A DNA stretch of 41,037 nt from Deltaproteobacteria bacterium (GCA_947477565.1 CANJUR010000040.1:1-41037), one strand, 5' to 3'; shown: positions 7,958-18,359, counted from the first letter of the stretch. Notes: generated by a model from the letters alone, not told the origin. Numbers and translations: made by a program.

Positions 7958-8317
7958 CTAGCGCCGAGTGTCGGAGATCAACCGCTCGCAGAGCGGACCG
8001 AGACCGAGCGGCTTCCAGAGAATCGTCCCGAGTACGTGCGCGCGACAGAGCAACTCGCCGCTCTCACCGCCGGTCACGAAGCAGATCGCGATCTCCGGAA
8101 GCTGTGCCCGCACCCGCTCGGCGAGCGTGGCGCCGTCGCTTCCGGGGAGCGTCAGTTCGATCAGGGCGCGACTCCAGGTGGGGGCCGCCTTGAGCGCGTC
8201 GATTGCCTCCCTCGCGCTGCCAAAACCATCCACGCCGACGCCTCGCGCCCGAAGCACTCGCATCAGCGGAATGCGAATCTCTTCGTTCGGTTCGACCACG
8301 AGGACGCGTGAGGACAT
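7958..8317 (-). CDS. single-domain response regulator receiver with Glu at the acceptor site
   Basis: A stand-alone receiver (CheY-like) domain of 119 residues without an output domain. The fold pattern is clear: LVVEPNEEI replaces the usual acidic DD pocket, ALIELTLPGSDG follows beta-3, FVTGG holds the conserved Thr, and LWKPLG holds the conserved Lys. The position of the phosphorylated Asp is E54 (four residues before the conserved Pro), and the acidic pair near the N-terminus is partly replaced (EPNEE). It may therefore be a constitutively 'on' or phosphorylation-independent receiver. A strong ribosome site (GGGAGG, minus strand) precedes the ATG at 8317. It lies 52 bases downstream of the membrane protein gene on the same strand. 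Confidence 0.85.
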   Translation of the reverse strand: MSSRVLVVEPNEEIRIPLMRVLRARGVGVDGFGSAREAIDALKAAPTWSRALIELTLPGSDGATLAERVRAQLPEIAICFVTGGESGELLCRAHVLGTILWKPLGLGPLCERLISDTRR

Positions 8318-8369
8318 GGACGGACCTCCCGGATCAGCGGCGAGTGTGAAGAGCCAACACCGCGGTCGT

Positions 8370-9593
8370 CTAAGGGGTGCGCAATCCTACGGCAAGCGCC
8401 ATCGCAGCGCCCATCAGGAGAAGCGTCGAGATGCCGGCGACGAGCACCCCGAGGCGGTCGCGACGGTCACCCACGAGCGAGCGCAGCGCCGTCGGACCAC
8501 GCACAAGACCCGCTCCGAGAAGCAGCAATGCCTCCAACGCGATGCTCATCGCGAGGCCCGAACCGCACACTACCCGCGCCCGGCGAATACGTTGCCTGGT
8601 AAGATCATGCTCGATGGAAGGTCCGTCCCAGAGGACGCGCAGGGGCGGGAGGGACGGCGGGACGAGGCGACCTCGAGCGAGGCGCTGACCCAGAGGAGTC
8701 GTAAGGCACGGCGGCGACGACGGACGGATCAACGGCGAGATGGATGCGCTCAGATCACTGCTGGACGCCGCGGTGATCCAGAGGGTTCGCGGCGGAAGGA
8801 CGACGCGAGCGCTGCCCTCGTCACCGTCTGTGCCGATCTGAACGGCGGACCACCATGTGGGGCCCGCGCCGTCGCCCGAGACGAGGTACGCCGTCGATCC
8901 GGGGCTCGTTGCGCGTAGGAGCACCGACTCGCCGTCATCGCGCACCGCGATGCCACCCGGAACCAGCGGCAGTCTGAGTTCGTCTCGACGTTCGCCCGCA
9001 GGGGTTGACGACACCAATGACACCGGAGCACCGAGGCCCGATACGCGCACCGCAAAAACGGCGAGGCCACAGGCATCGACCACGCGTCGAGACGGATCGA
9101 TCACCACCTGGTCGGTCACCGCCAGGAGATCGACCGTGCTCCCGATGGGGCGAACAATCACCTCGCCGACAAGCTCTGGGATGAGCGTTCCCTCGGAGAC
9201 GAGAACCCGCTCATCGGGGCCCGCGGGCACTACCGTCGAACGCCCAGTGGTGACCGCGACGCGCAGATGGTGGACGCCGACCGCATCGACCACGCGAAGG
9301 TTCACCTCGCTCGCCCGCGCAGGTACCCACAGGCGATACCAGGTGCCCTGAGCGCGGAGCATGGCGAGCGCTTCCACCGACGATTCGAGCGACGTAACGC
9401 GGAGCATGGGCGCGGTCACAGACTCCGCGCGGATCAGCGCGCGCAACAGCCATGGGCGACCCGCAGCGGGCTCCCCAAGGGCTTCGAGCCGATGAACCGA
9501 CGAGGCCGACGACCCGATGGGCGGCGAGATCGCCAACACCGCGAAGACGGCCGCGCTTACGGCCGGCGGAAATACCCAGCGATCCCAACGCAC
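8370..9593 (-). CDS. unknown membrane protein with N-terminal anchor and two C-terminal helices
   Basis: No family recognised. With the GTG at 9593 as start the product has 407 residues. The N-terminus [20 protein letters not shown] is a signal-anchor-like helix. A long, probably periplasmic, beta-rich middle part follows (repeated short Val-rich strands, e.g. [34 protein letters not shown]). Two hydrophobic segments close the protein ([18 protein letters not shown] and [20 protein letters not shown]). An ATG at 9719 is in frame, but the 42 codons between have less biased third positions and would leave no room for the divergent promoters, so I prefer 9593; the start is uncertain. It is divergent to the kinase/sigma-54 regulator and may be its sensed or regulated partner. 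Confidence 0.7.
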   Translation of the reverse strand: MRWDRWVFPPAVSAAVFAVLAISPPIGSSASSVHRLEALGEPAAGRPWLLRALIRAESVTAPMLRVTSLESSVEALAMLRAQGTWYRLWVPARASEVNLRVVDAVGVHHLRVAVTTGRSTVVPAGPDERVLVSEGTLIPELVGEVIVRPIGSTVDLLAVTDQVVIDPSRRVVDACGLAVFAVRVSGLGAPVSLVSSTPAGERRDELRLPLVPGGIAVRDDGESVLLRATSPGSTAYLVSGDGAGPTWWSAVQIGTDGDEGSARVVLPPRTLWITAASSSDLSASISPLIRPSSPPCLTTPLGQRLARGRLVPPSLPPLRVLWDGPSIEHDLTRQRIRRARVVCGSGLAMSIALEALLLLGAGLVRGPTALRSLVGDRRDRLGVLVAGISTLLLMGAAMALAVGLRTP

Positions 9594-9670
9594 GCCAAAC
9601 CATACGCGATCGAGCCGAGGGTTCGAGCGGTCACTGCAGCGACCACCCGAACGCCCGACACCGCCAACCC

Positions 9671-9712
9671 TTGTTGACGGTGAGAAGAGCAAACCGCCAT
9701 GGTTGTTGACGG
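9671..9712. repeat. 10-bp direct repeat upstream of the kinase/sigma-54 regulator gene
   Basis: TTGTTGACGG occurs at 9671-9680 and again at 9703-9712, 32 bases apart (about three helical turns), in the short region between two divergent genes. Candidate operator; no protein assigned. Confidence 0.4.
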
Positions 9713-9720
9713 ATCCCATC

Positions 9721-12700
9721 GTGCAACGGGCCAACAACGTGGACGGCATCACCGCGGAGAGCATCGTCGTCGGTCGGTACCAGTTGGTCGCACGCCTCGG
9801 CGGCGGCTGCGAAGGAGCGGTCTGGCGGGCGATCGATCTGCGGGCGGGCGCAGCGCCCTGTGCGGTGAAGATCCAGCGCCACGCGTTGGCCGCAGCGCAG
9901 GCGCGTCTACTGCTTTCCCTCGACCACGCAAACCTGCCCCGCACCCGCGACCTCGGCGCGCTGCCCGGAGGCGGATCGTTCGTGGTGATGGATCTCGTCG
10001 AGGGGGTCGCACTCGATGAGGTCGGCGACACCGCAGGCGTGGTGCGAGCGGGGGCCGGCGTGGCGAGCGCGCTCGAGGCGTTGCATCGCGTCGGCATCGT
10101 GCACGGGGACGTGAAACCCTCGAATATCCTCGTACTCGATGGTCGCGGCGTGCTCGTCGATCTGGGCACCGCGCTCGCAGTCGGAGAGCGGAGCGCCGGC
10201 CTCCGCGGGAGCCTGGCTTTCACCGCACCGGAAGCCCTCCTCGGGGCGGCAGACCCCGCCCGCGACCTCTATGCGTTGGGTGTCTCGCTCGCAATGGTGC
10301 TCGGCGGGGGACACCCGCTGGTGGCTGATCCGACGGACGCGAGGGCGGTCTTGTCTTCGCTCGGGCAGCCAGCCGTTTTACAAGACACTGTATTCGCCCG
10401 CATCCCGGGGCCGCTACGGGCGTTGCTCGCCTCGGCGGTGGCGACGGATCCGAGTGAGCGGCCGTCGTCCGCGGGAGGATTTCTCCGACGGTGGTCGCTG
10501 GACGGCGGGCGTTGGCTGCCTGGCGGAGGCGAGACGCGCGCCTGGGCGACGGATGACGAGACCGTTGCTGCGACTCCGCGATGGCAGGGCGATCGAGCGG
10601 AGACCGAAGGCGTGGCGGCGGCGATCACCACGGCGATCGGGGCCGAGACCTCCGGCGTTCTTCTCGCCGGACCGGACGGGTCGGGACGGCGACGACTCCT
10701 GGAGGACGCGCTGCGCGTTGCCCGTGTCGGAGCGGCCTCGCGCGGCGAAGTTTTGGCACGGGAAGACGGCGCACCGGTGCCCTGCGAGCGGCCTACGGTG
10801 TTCGTCATGCTGGACGCGTCGGCCCACGCGCTCACGAATGCACTTGCGATCGTCGAGCGATCGCGGCGGTACGGGGTCGGCGCTCCGATGGCGCTGCTAG
10901 CGACGACCGCGGAGGCGTTCGTCGATGTGCGCCTCGTGAAGTTCGTGCGGACGCCGCTCGCTCGCGACGAACTCACGGCGCTGCTTTGCGACCTTCACCG
11001 CGCACCGGTCGCGGCCGCGGTGGTGGAGCGCTGGGCCGCAGCGACGGAGGCATGGTCCGGGCGAGTCGTTCAGGCGGTGCGCGCGATGGGCCCGTCGGCT
11101 ATTCCGACGGCGTCTCTGACCGCCGCGGGATCATCGATAAGCCCCCTCGCCGGAGCGACTCCGGAGGGGCTCACCGCCACCGCTGCCGCGCTGCTCCGCG
11201 CTCTATCGTTGGCGCGCTCTGCCTTGCCTCTGGAAGTGTTGGCGGAGGCCTTCGGTGACGCTCTCTCCCCGGCGGTGGCTGGCTTGCGCGAGCGCGGGCT
11301 GATCACGTTCGAGGAGGGGCGTATCGCCGTCACGATCGCCACCGGGATGCCGCTCGCCGAAGATCGCGGGCGGGTTCTCGCGCTCGCCGCTTCACTTGCA
11401 TCGAGGGAGCCAGACTGCGCGGGTGTCGCCGCCCGGCTGCTCGCCTGGCTGGGTGACCGCGCAGGAGCACTCCGCGAGACGATGCGGGCCCTGGCCGACG
11501 AGAGCGCGCCGATCGAGCAGCGCATCGCCCTGCTGCGTGAGGCCGATGGCTGGACGGATCCTTTGACCGCGCAAGCGACTCAGCTCGCCATGCTGCTCTG
11601 TCGCGCAGGACGGCACGGCGAGGCGCGCGCGCTAACCGCGGATGGAGCGACGGCGGGAGCAGTGTTGTTGCACGGGGAGATTCTGCATCGCGCGGGCGAG
11701 CGCGACACGCTGGCGAGGTGGATCGTTGCGCACGCTGCGGACGGTGGCGCACGGGCGGCAGCGGCGCGAGTGATCGGGATGCGGGCGGCGTTGGATCGGG
11801 GCGCGCAGCCGACGCGAGCGGAGGTCGCAGGGATGGTCGCGGAGGCGACCGCGGATGGGGCAGAAGAGATCGTCGCGCTGCGGTCGCTCGAGGTCGCGGC
11901 GCTGGTCGCGTTGGCGGCGGACGACCGCCCCGAGGCGACGGCGAGGTGCGAAGCGTGGGCGCAGCGGTTGGGAGCGAGAGCGTCGATGGAGCCGCGGGCG
12001 GCGGCCGTGCGTGGGCTCCTGGCGCAGCAGTCGGGGGACCTCGTCGGGGCGGCGACGGCGTACCGCGCGGCGTGGGAAGCCGCGAGCCGCGACGGGGATG
12101 CAGCAGCCGCGGCGACGTACCTGATGAACCTGGGCGCAGCGGCGCTGGAGTCCGGCGCGCTCGGCGAGGCACACCTTGCGATGCGGCGGTCGGTGTCACT
12201 CTTCGCAGCGGCCGGGCTGACCGCATCCGTGGCGCGAGCGCTGGCCAACCTCGCCTCGCTGGCGGTCTGGATCGGTGCGGAAGAGGAGTCGAGCGCGCTC
12301 CTCCAACGGGCGCAGGAGGCCGCCACGGAGGCAGACGACGCGCTCACCGCTCGCTGGATCGATGCGCTTCGGGCAGAGGCGAATGGGACCCAGCGCGCGC
12401 CCGCGGAGGCCGACGCAGTGCGCTTGATGGGCGCGACGGGGCTGGCCGACGGGCTGCGGGCGCGATGGGCGATCGGGGCGATCCGCGGAGGAGCGCTGGA
12501 GAGCGCGGTGGACGCACTCGGAGCGCCGCGTGCGGACGAAGGGGCGATGGTAGCGCTCGCTCGCCTCGCGCTGGCAGTACAGGGGCACCCTCGCCACGGC
12601 GCGCTGCAGTCCACGGAGGAGCGTGCACGGCGGAGTGTCGAGGCCGATCCGAGCGTCGAACACGAACTGCTTCTGTTGCAATGGAGCGAGGCCGCGGCGG

Positions 12701-14439
12701 TGGTCGCCGGTGATCGGGCGCGCGCGGAGGCGATGCGGGCACGACGACGGCTGCGGGTCGATGCGCTCGCCGCGACGCTGCCCGAGGCTCTGGCCGAGTG
12801 CTTCCGCCGACGGCACGCTCCGACCGCGAAGAGCCAGGGGCGGGAGCCCACGACGACGTCCGCCGACGACGCGCGCTGGCGCTGGATGCTCTCCGTGGTG
12901 CAGCGCATCAACGCGGAGCCGCGGCTCCCGCCGATGCTCGATCGGGTGATGGACGCGATCATCGAGCTGACCGGGGCGTCGCGTGGGTTTCTGCTGCTGC
13001 GCGATTCGGACGGGACGCTGCGGGTGCGCAACGCGCGCAACCTCGGGGCGCGTGATCTCCTGGGCGACGAGGCTGTGGTGTCGCGCTCGATCGCCGAGCG
13101 GGTCGCGACCACGGGCGAGCCGCTCGTGACCATCGACGCCACCACGGACCAGCGCTTCGACGCCACGCAGAGCGTGCTTGGGCTACAGCTTCGATCGGTG
13201 CTGGCCGTGCCGCTACGGGTGCGCGGCGACGTGGTCGGGACCATCTATGTCGATGACCGGATGCGCGCAGGCGCGTTTGACGAACGGGCCCAATCGTTGG
13301 CGTTGGCCTTCGCCGACGCGGCCGCGGTGGCCATCGACAACGCGCGAGCGCGCGCCGAACTTCGCCGATCGCTGCGCCGCTCCGAGCGCCTCTCGGACGA
13401 TCTCGAACGCGCGGTGGCCCGACAGCGGGCGGAGCTCGAGACGGTTCGCGCTGCGGTCGATCCGACGGCTACGCGGGGGCGCTACGACGCGTTGATCGGT
13501 CGTGGCGAGGCGATGCGACGGATGCTCGCGCTGCTCGACCGCGTGGCTCCTACGCCGATGCCAGTGCTCCTGCAGGGCGAGTCAGGGACGGGCAAGGAAC
13601 TCGTGGCGCGGGCGATTCATGACAACAGTTCGCGGGCCCACCGGCCCTTCGTCGCCGAGAACTGCGGCGCCATCCCAGAGACCCTGTTGGAGAGCACGCT
13701 CTTCGGACACGTGCGCGGGGCGTTTACCGGTGCCGACCGCCCGCGTGCGGGCCTCTTCGAGGCGGCGGACGGCGGCACGCTCTTCCTCGACGAGATCGGC
13801 GAGATGTCCCCGGCGATGCAGTCGCGCTTGTTGCGGGTACTCCAGGAGGGCGAGGTGCGGCCCGTGGGCGGCGAGCGCCTGCGGCGCGTGGATGTACGGG
13901 TGGTGGCGGCGACGCACCGCGACCTGCCCGACATGGTCAGCCGCGGAGCCTTCCGCGAGGATCTCTACTACCGCCTCGCGGTGATCGTCGTGCGTGTGCC
14001 CGCGCTGCGCGATCGCCGGGAGGACATCCCCGACCTCGTGGCGCATTTTTTAAAGAGGAGTTCGCGGCGCGACGTGAGCATCGACCGCGCAGCCCTTGCC
14101 GCGATCTGCGCGGCGCCGTGGCCAGGCAACGTTCGGCAGCTACAGAGCGAGGTGCTGCGTGCGGCGGTGCTCTCGGAGGACGTGATCAGGGTGGAGCACC
14201 TGACCGTGCCCGGGGAGTCCGCCGCGCGGGTACCGACTGGCGGACACACCGGTCTCGATTTGCGCAACGCCATCGAGGACGTCGAGCGCACGATGGTGCT
14301 TCAGGCGTTGGCGTCGCACGGGGGCAACCAGACCCACGCCGCGAAGACCCTGGGACTGTCGCGGTTTGGGCTGCAGAAGAAGCTGCGGCGGCTGGGAATC
14401 TCGGCGCGGGAAATGAGCGAAGGTCGGGAGAAAGGCTAG
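9721..14439 (+). CDS. Ser/Thr kinase - NTPase-like - TPR - GAF - sigma-54 activator - Fis HTH regulator
   Basis: One-chain signalling protein of about 1572 residues. Kinase domain, roughly 15-265: [12 protein letters not shown] loop, K50, HGDVKPSN with D130 and N135, DLG with D147, and APE at 169-171. A degenerate P-loop GPDGSGRRR (317-325, Arg where Lys is expected) suggests a STAND/AAA-like part. Helical TPR-like repeats fill about 560-1040. A GAF domain spans about 1069-1215. The sigma-54 AAA+ domain starts near 1260: Walker A GESGTGKE (K1292), GAFTGA 1333-1338, Walker B GTLFLDE (D1357-E1358). A Fis-type helix-turn-helix closes the protein ([15 protein letters not shown]). All residues needed to activate sigma-54 RNA polymerase are present. 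Start: GTG at 9721, chosen because the kinase fold begins at residue 18; an in-frame TTG at 9703 or 9706 is possible. Confidence 0.92.
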   Translation: MQRANNVDGITAESIVVGRYQLVARLGGGCEGAVWRAIDLRAGAAPCAVKIQRHALAAAQARLLLSLDHANLPRTRDLGALPGGGSFVVMDLVEGVALDEVGDTAGVVRAGAGVASALEALHRVGIVHGDVKPSNILVLDGRGVLVDLGTALAVGERSAGLRGSLAFTAPEALLGAADPARDLYALGVSLAMVLGGGHPLVADPTDARAVLSSLGQPAVLQDTVFARIPGPLRALLASAVATDPSERPSSAGGFLRRWSLDGGRWLPGGGETRAWATDDETVAATPRWQGDRAETEGVAAAITTAIGAETSGVLLAGPDGSGRRRLLEDALRVARVGAASRGEVLAREDGAPVPCERPTVFVMLDASAHALTNALAIVERSRRYGVGAPMALLATTAEAFVDVRLVKFVRTPLARDELTALLCDLHRAPVAAAVVERWAAATEAWSGRVVQAVRAMGPSAIPTASLTAAGSSISPLAGATPEGLTATAAALLRALSLARSALPLEVLAEAFGDALSPAVAGLRERGLITFEEGRIAVTIATGMPLAEDRGRVLALAASLASREPDCAGVAARLLAWLGDRAGALRETMRALADESAPIEQRIALLREADGWTDPLTAQATQLAMLLCRAGRHGEARALTADGATAGAVLLHGEILHRAGERDTLARWIVAHAADGGARAAAARVIGMRAALDRGAQPTRAEVAGMVAEATADGAEEIVALRSLEVAALVALAADDRPEATARCEAWAQRLGARASMEPRAAAVRGLLAQQSGDLVGAATAYRAAWEAASRDGDAAAAATYLMNLGAAALESGALGEAHLAMRRSVSLFAAAGLTASVARALANLASLAVWIGAEEESSALLQRAQEAATEADDALTARWIDALRAEANGTQRAPAEADAVRLMGATGLADGLRARWAIGAIRGGALESAVDALGAPRADEGAMVALARLALAVQGHPRHGALQSTEERARRSVEADPSVEHELLLLQWSEAAAVVAGDRARAEAMRARRRLRVDALAATLPEALAECFRRRHAPTAKSQGREPTTTSADDARWRWMLSVVQRINAEPRLPPMLDRVMDAIIELTGASRGFLLLRDSDGTLRVRNARNLGARDLLGDEAVVSRSIAERVATTGEPLVTIDATTDQRFDATQSVLGLQLRSVLAVPLRVRGDVVGTIYVDDRMRAGAFDERAQSLALAFADAAAVAIDNARARAELRRSLRRSERLSDDLERAVARQRAELETVRAAVDPTATRGRYDALIGRGEAMRRMLALLDRVAPTPMPVLLQGESGTGKELVARAIHDNSSRAHRPFVAENCGAIPETLLESTLFGHVRGAFTGADRPRAGLFEAADGGTLFLDEIGEMSPAMQSRLLRVLQEGEVRPVGGERLRRVDVRVVAATHRDLPDMVSRGAFREDLYYRLAVIVVRVPALRDRREDIPDLVAHFLKRSSRRDVSIDRAALAAICAAPWPGNVRQLQSEVLRAAVLSEDVIRVEHLTVPGESAARVPTGGHTGLDLRNAIEDVERTMVLQALASHGGNQTHAAKTLGLSRFGLQKKLRRLGISAREMSEGREKG

Positions 14440-14442
14440 CGA

Positions 14443-15045
14443 TCAGACCGCGGCGCCGACCTGCTTGAGGCGGGCGGCGAGCACGTCCCAGTTGAGCCCG
14501 GAGAGCATCGACTCGACGTACTTCGCCTTACCAGTCTGGTAATCAAAGAAGTAGGCGTGCTCCCAGGCGTCGAAGGCGGCCAGGACGTGGACGTTGGCGA
14601 AGAGGCCGATATGGTGCTCGCCCTGGACCAGGTTGTTGACCAGCTTCTTCGACTGATCGTCGTAGCAAAGCAGGGTCCAGCCGTGCCCGCTCATGAGGCA
14701 CGCCTTGGTGTCCGCGACCCACGCGTCGTAGCTACCGAACCCGTTGCCGATGAACTCCTTGACGCCCGCGCTGGGCTCCGTTGAGCCGTCGCCCAGGCCC
14801 GCGAAGTACATCTCATGGAGCACGGTGCCATTGTAGGCGACAGGCTCGCGGCGACGCAGCTCGGAGTAGTCGTTGAAGCTGTAGTTGGGCGTGCTGCGGT
14901 CGGCCGCAGCGAGCTTCGTGGTGATCTCGTTGAGCTTCGTGACGTAGCCCTTGTAGAGCGTGAAGTGCGCCTGAAGCTGGGTGTCCGAAAGGCCCTTGGC
15001 CTTGCCGCCCAGGAGGTGATCGAAGTTCTTCGGTTCGCGTGCCAT
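14443..15045 (-). CDS. superoxide dismutase, Fe/Mn family
   Basis: Converts superoxide to hydrogen peroxide and oxygen. It has 200 residues, the usual length. Predicted metal ligands are H27 (AHFTLYKGYV), H77 (NGTVLHEMYF), D159 and H163 (DAWEHAYFFDY). In the first helix the common HHxxYV signature is replaced by YKGYV, marking a divergent sub-branch. There is no signal peptide, so it is cytoplasmic. The metal (Fe or Mn) cannot be decided by eye. The ATG at 15045 is preceded by an AAGGA ribosome site; longer in-frame starts upstream encode an Arg-rich, non-homologous stretch. The gene converges with the kinase regulator (three-base gap). Confidence 0.93.
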   Translation of the reverse strand: MAREPKNFDHLLGGKAKGLSDTQLQAHFTLYKGYVTKLNEITTKLAAADRSTPNYSFNDYSELRRREPVAYNGTVLHEMYFAGLGDGSTEPSAGVKEFIGNGFGSYDAWVADTKACLMSGHGWTLLCYDDQSKKLVNNLVQGEHHIGLFANVHVLAAFDAWEHAYFFDYQTGKAKYVESMLSGLNWDVLAARLKQVGAAV

Positions 15046-15214
15046 GGTCCGAATCCTTGATGAGTGTTTTGGATGCTCAGGCGCCAGCGACGACCGGAGC
15101 CGTCGCGTGGGGCGAACTGTGGTTACCCCCCCCACTGGCGCGGCGCAACATCTGCAAACGCAGCCCCGAGGACGTCCACGGCGAAAGCGCATGCCGCGGT
15201 AGGATTGCACCATC
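15046..15214. promoter_or_regulatory. divergent upstream region of the superoxide dismutase and lipoprotein genes
   Basis: This 169-base region must hold both promoters. I see no convincing -35/-10 pair. Visible structure: a run of eight C (15126-15133) and a hairpin with 6-bp stem GCGACG/CGTCGC (15087-15106) inside the likely leader of the dismutase gene. Neither has an assigned role. Confidence 0.4.
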
Positions 15215-16540
15215 GTGCACGGCAAATACCTCTCTCCGCTTTTCGTCGTGGCCCTCCTGGCGGCGTGTGACGGCGGTCCGTCGATTACCGCGACCGCCGA
15301 CGCCGCCGTCGATGCCGCCTCGCCCATGGACACCGCCGCCCTCCCCGACGCGACGGACGTCAGCGTCGAATCCGACGCACTCCCCTACGACGCCGGCGCC
15401 CCTCCACCATGCGAGGGAGAAGCGCTCGTGCGGTCGATCGGTAGCGCCACCGTGGGCTACAGCGACGGCGAAGTCGCAGGGCTGGTGCCCTACCGCGGAG
15501 GCTTCCTCGCGCTCTGGCGAGAGGGCGCGTTACGCGGCGTCGGTACGCTCGACGGCAGCGTCCCAGGGCGCGACCAGATCACCCTCCTGACGGTTGATCC
15601 CAACGGCGCGGTGCAGCGCGAACCCACGGTGCTGCGCTCCACCGCGGGCACCCGCATCGACCTCTCGACGCCGACCCTCACACGCGCCGGCGACGGGGCC
15701 CTGGTGCTCTACCGCGAGAGCGTGGGATCGCCCGGTGACGCCGACTTCACGACGCGCGTCATCGCCGCGCCGCTCGACTCCAGCGGCGCGCCTTTGGGTG
15801 TGATGCCCCTGCTCACGGGGTACAGCGACCCGCTCGCGACGGGGATCGCGTCGGGAGTAACGCTCGGCCTCGCCGCGCGGGTGGTGGCGGTTCTCGACGG
15901 CGGCACGGCCGTGGTGGCGCCAGGGGCGTTTCGTGTGCGACCGGGCGGCGAACTCACGGCCCCAGCGGTGGACGTCACGGCCTTCATCCCGGCGTCGGCG
16001 CAAGACGTGGTGCTGCGACCCGACGGCGACGCAGCGGCGGTCCTCTACCGGCGCGGCGCGGACGTCTACGTAGTCCGCTTCGACCAGGGCGGTCTCATCG
16101 ACAACGCCGGCCCGCGGGTGACTCACAACCTCCTCCTCCCGAGCATCGACGACGGCGCAGTGCTCGCAGACGGCGTCATCGTCGCGTGGAGCGAAGAACT
16201 CAACGGCCAATCCGTGGTCGCCACCGCCGTGCTCGGCCTCGATGGGACGCTCCGCGCTCGAAGGGTGATCGAGCAGTTTGTGGGCGACCTGCCGCCGGTC
16301 ACGCTGGTGCCCTCCCACGGCGGGGCCACGGCGCTGTGGCTGCGCGACGGACTGCTGCGCGGCGCTACAATTCAGCCCGACGGCGTGGTGCGCGCGGCCT
16401 TCGACGGTCCCCGCATCCTCGAGGGCGGCGGGCGCATCGTCGCCGTCGGCAACGGACGACGGGTGTCGGCCATCGTACAGACCGGTCCGCGCGGGCGGCG
16501 CTCCGTGGCTTTTACGAGGTTTTGTATTCCGGTGCCGTGA
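15215..16540 (+). CDS. large predicted lipoprotein, beta-rich
   Basis: Unknown protein of 441 residues. The N-terminus is a lipoprotein signal ending in LAAC (C16), then an Ala/Asp-rich linker typical of exported myxobacterial lipoproteins. The mature part consists of repeated blades of about 50-60 residues with the pattern of a beta-propeller-like fold: VGLVPYRGGFLALWREGALRG at the first blade and similar Trp/Leu-rich strands later (ADGVIVAWSEELNG, GGATALWLRDGLL). It starts with GTG (15215), preceded by an AGGA site. It converges with the next gene with a four-base gap. A surface or periplasmic binding role is likely, but nothing more specific can be supported. Confidence 0.78.
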   Translation: MHGKYLSPLFVVALLAACDGGPSITATADAAVDAASPMDTAALPDATDVSVESDALPYDAGAPPPCEGEALVRSIGSATVGYSDGEVAGLVPYRGGFLALWREGALRGVGTLDGSVPGRDQITLLTVDPNGAVQREPTVLRSTAGTRIDLSTPTLTRAGDGALVLYRESVGSPGDADFTTRVIAAPLDSSGAPLGVMPLLTGYSDPLATGIASGVTLGLAARVVAVLDGGTAVVAPGAFRVRPGGELTAPAVDVTAFIPASAQDVVLRPDGDAAAVLYRRGADVYVVRFDQGGLIDNAGPRVTHNLLLPSIDDGAVLADGVIVAWSEELNGQSVVATAVLGLDGTLRARRVIEQFVGDLPPVTLVPSHGGATALWLRDGLLRGATIQPDGVVRAAFDGPRILEGGGRIVAVGNGRRVSAIVQTGPRGRRSVAFTRFCIPVP

Positions 16541-16544
16541 TGGG

Positions 16545-18359
16545 TCAGCGCGCGGAGCCGCGTTCGATGACCTGGAGCTGGGTGCCGATGAGCCCAGCGA
16601 TCACCGCGCCGTCGTCGGAGATGATGAGGTCGCGGAGCTGCGCGGTGCGGCCCTCCAGGCCCGCCACCGGGCGGAGCTTCCATCCGGAGGCAGCGTTGCG
16701 CACCCAAAGGCCGTTGAGTCCCGGCAGAACCGCCCAGGCGCCGTTGACACTGACCGGCCCGCCGGGGGCAAAACCCGCCCCGAGGCGCTGGGAAATCGAG
16801 ACCGGTGCGGACTGCGACGCGCCGACCCACCAGAGTCGACCGTCGAGAGAAATCAGCACGCGATTAAGCACGGTTCCCATGACTTGCGTCGAGGGTGGTC
16901 CCAGCGGGCGGAGTGCTTCGGGGTTCGCTGCGCAGGCGCTCGACAGGTCTAACGCGGCGGTGTGGTGGAGGGCCCAGCGGGTCAACCCCGCGGGCGTACT
17001 GGATGTGCTGGCCGCGACGGGCTCACAGGGTTGTGCGGCATCGCAGAGGAGCACGCTGACGCCGTCGCAGCGCGCGCCCACGCCGACGACTACGCCGATG
17101 CCCGCGACGCTCGCGAGGAGTTCGCGCGTGGACCCAGAAGCGCCCGGGACGAACACCAGCGTGGCGAGGTCTACGCGGCCGCCCTGGTCGCCGCGCACCA
17201 TCACCGCGGGGGGGCGGAGCGGGAGATCAAACGCGAGCGAACCGACCCGACCCGGCGCGCTGGCGTCGAGGGGCATTCCCACGAATGGGCCGACCCGGGC
17301 ACGCCATCCGCGGTCGAGCGTCGTGGCACGACGCAGCTTCACCTCAAGACCACTCCACGCTGCTGCGTGTTCGGGCATCGCCACCAGTGCGCGAGCGATC
17401 TGCTCCGCGGCCGGAACCTCCCCGAGTTGCACCATCGCCGCCACGCGGACACCCGCGCGATCACGCACCCCGCCGGCGGACCCGCACTGCACACCGCGTA
17501 CGCCATCGACGGTGATCCGCGGTGCGCCGTCCTCGACACACAACGCCTGCCGCACCGCCGCGAGTCCGCGCTCTGCCTCCAGGGCCATCGCGCTCGTCGC
17601 CGACCGCGACGCGCTCCTGAGCGCCAGCTGATTCGTTTCTGTGAGTGATTGCGCGGGCTCGGCCACGTCGCGAGCGAGCGCCCCCGCCCGATCGAAGTAC
17701 AGAAGCCGACCCTCCGGACGGGCGCCGGCCGACGTCTCCGCGGGTCGCATCGCGACGCGCAACTCATCGAGGCCGTCCAGGTCACGATCTTCTGCGGAGA
17801 CCTCCACGACGACGTCGCCGACGCCCGCGGGCGCTGCGTCCACGACCACCACGCTGCGGGTGCGCGGGGTGTCTCCGCGAGCGATCCAGCGCGACTCGAC
17901 GCGGCCGCCGCACCGGGTGGAGACCACCACCGACCGCGGTGATGTCGCCCGCAGCGAGGCGCTCGCGCAGTTGGCGACGGACGGCCCGGTGCCTGCGATC
18001 ACCTCACGGCGCAGCGCTCCCGCTTCGACGACGAGGCGCAGCAGGTCGAGGGGCTCGCCGTTGATGCCAACGCGATAAACCCAGGTCTCCGCGACCACAC
18101 CGACGATCGGCAGCGCGAGCGACGAGACGAAGCGCTCGGCGGGCTCGGCGGTGAGCGTGAGCGCGCCGACGGTGAGCGTGCGTCCCTCGCCGGGCACCTG
18201 CGCCGACGACACCACCGCGAAGTGCGGAACATCCGCGGGAGGCACATCCGCGACGGGCGACTCGGGGCGAACGCCGCTCTCGAAATCCACTCGTGGCGCA
18301 GTGCGGGGACACCCCTGCGCGCCGACCGCGAGGATGGCCCCGAGGCAGAGTCGCTTCAC
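16545..18359 (-). CDS. large exported protein or lipoprotein coupled to RNase R
   Basis: Unknown protein of 604 residues. It begins with GTG (18359) that overlaps the RNase R stop codon (GTGA), so it is probably translationally coupled. The N-terminus VKRLCLGAILAVGAQGC looks like a short signal peptide; the Cys could be lipidated, although AQGC is not a standard lipobox. The middle has a helical TPR-like piece (GEVPAAEQIARALVAMPEHA) and the C-terminal 150 residues look propeller-like (LISLDGRLWWVG, VSVNGAWAVLPGLNGLWV). Several cysteines are spread through the mature protein. Its position after rnr may be co-transcription without functional meaning. Confidence 0.75.
   Translation of the reverse strand: MKRLCLGAILAVGAQGCPRTAPRVDFESGVRPESPVADVPPADVPHFAVVSSAQVPGEGRTLTVGALTLTAEPAERFVSSLALPIVGVVAETWVYRVGINGEPLDLLRLVVEAGALRREVIAGTGPSVANCASASLRATSPRSVVVSTRCGGRVESRWIARGDTPRTRSVVVVDAAPAGVGDVVVEVSAEDRDLDGLDELRVAMRPAETSAGARPEGRLLYFDRAGALARDVAEPAQSLTETNQLALRSASRSATSAMALEAERGLAAVRQALCVEDGAPRITVDGVRGVQCGSAGGVRDRAGVRVAAMVQLGEVPAAEQIARALVAMPEHAAAWSGLEVKLRRATTLDRGWRARVGPFVGMPLDASAPGRVGSLAFDLPLRPPAVMVRGDQGGRVDLATLVFVPGASGSTRELLASVAGIGVVVGVGARCDGVSVLLCDAAQPCEPVAASTSSTPAGLTRWALHHTAALDLSSACAANPEALRPLGPPSTQVMGTVLNRVLISLDGRLWWVGASQSAPVSISQRLGAGFAPGGPVSVNGAWAVLPGLNGLWVRNAASGWKLRPVAGLEGRTAQLRDLIISDDGAVIAGLIGTQLQVIERGSAR

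Noticed and set aside
9517..9720. Longer N-terminus for the kinase/sigma-54 regulator
   Set aside because: The extra 68 codons overlap the divergent membrane protein gene, are poorly biased and precede the kinase glycine loop with no domain.
11580..13244. 554-residue open frame on the minus strand inside the kinase/sigma-54 gene
   Set aside because: It is Ser/Arg/Ala-rich low-complexity translation without any domain, opposite a gene with strong protein motifs; a typical shadow frame of GC-rich DNA.
15126..15133. Run of eight C as a possible phase-variable tract
   Set aside because: It lies between genes, eight bases is not remarkable at this GC content, and no promoter spacing could be tied to it.
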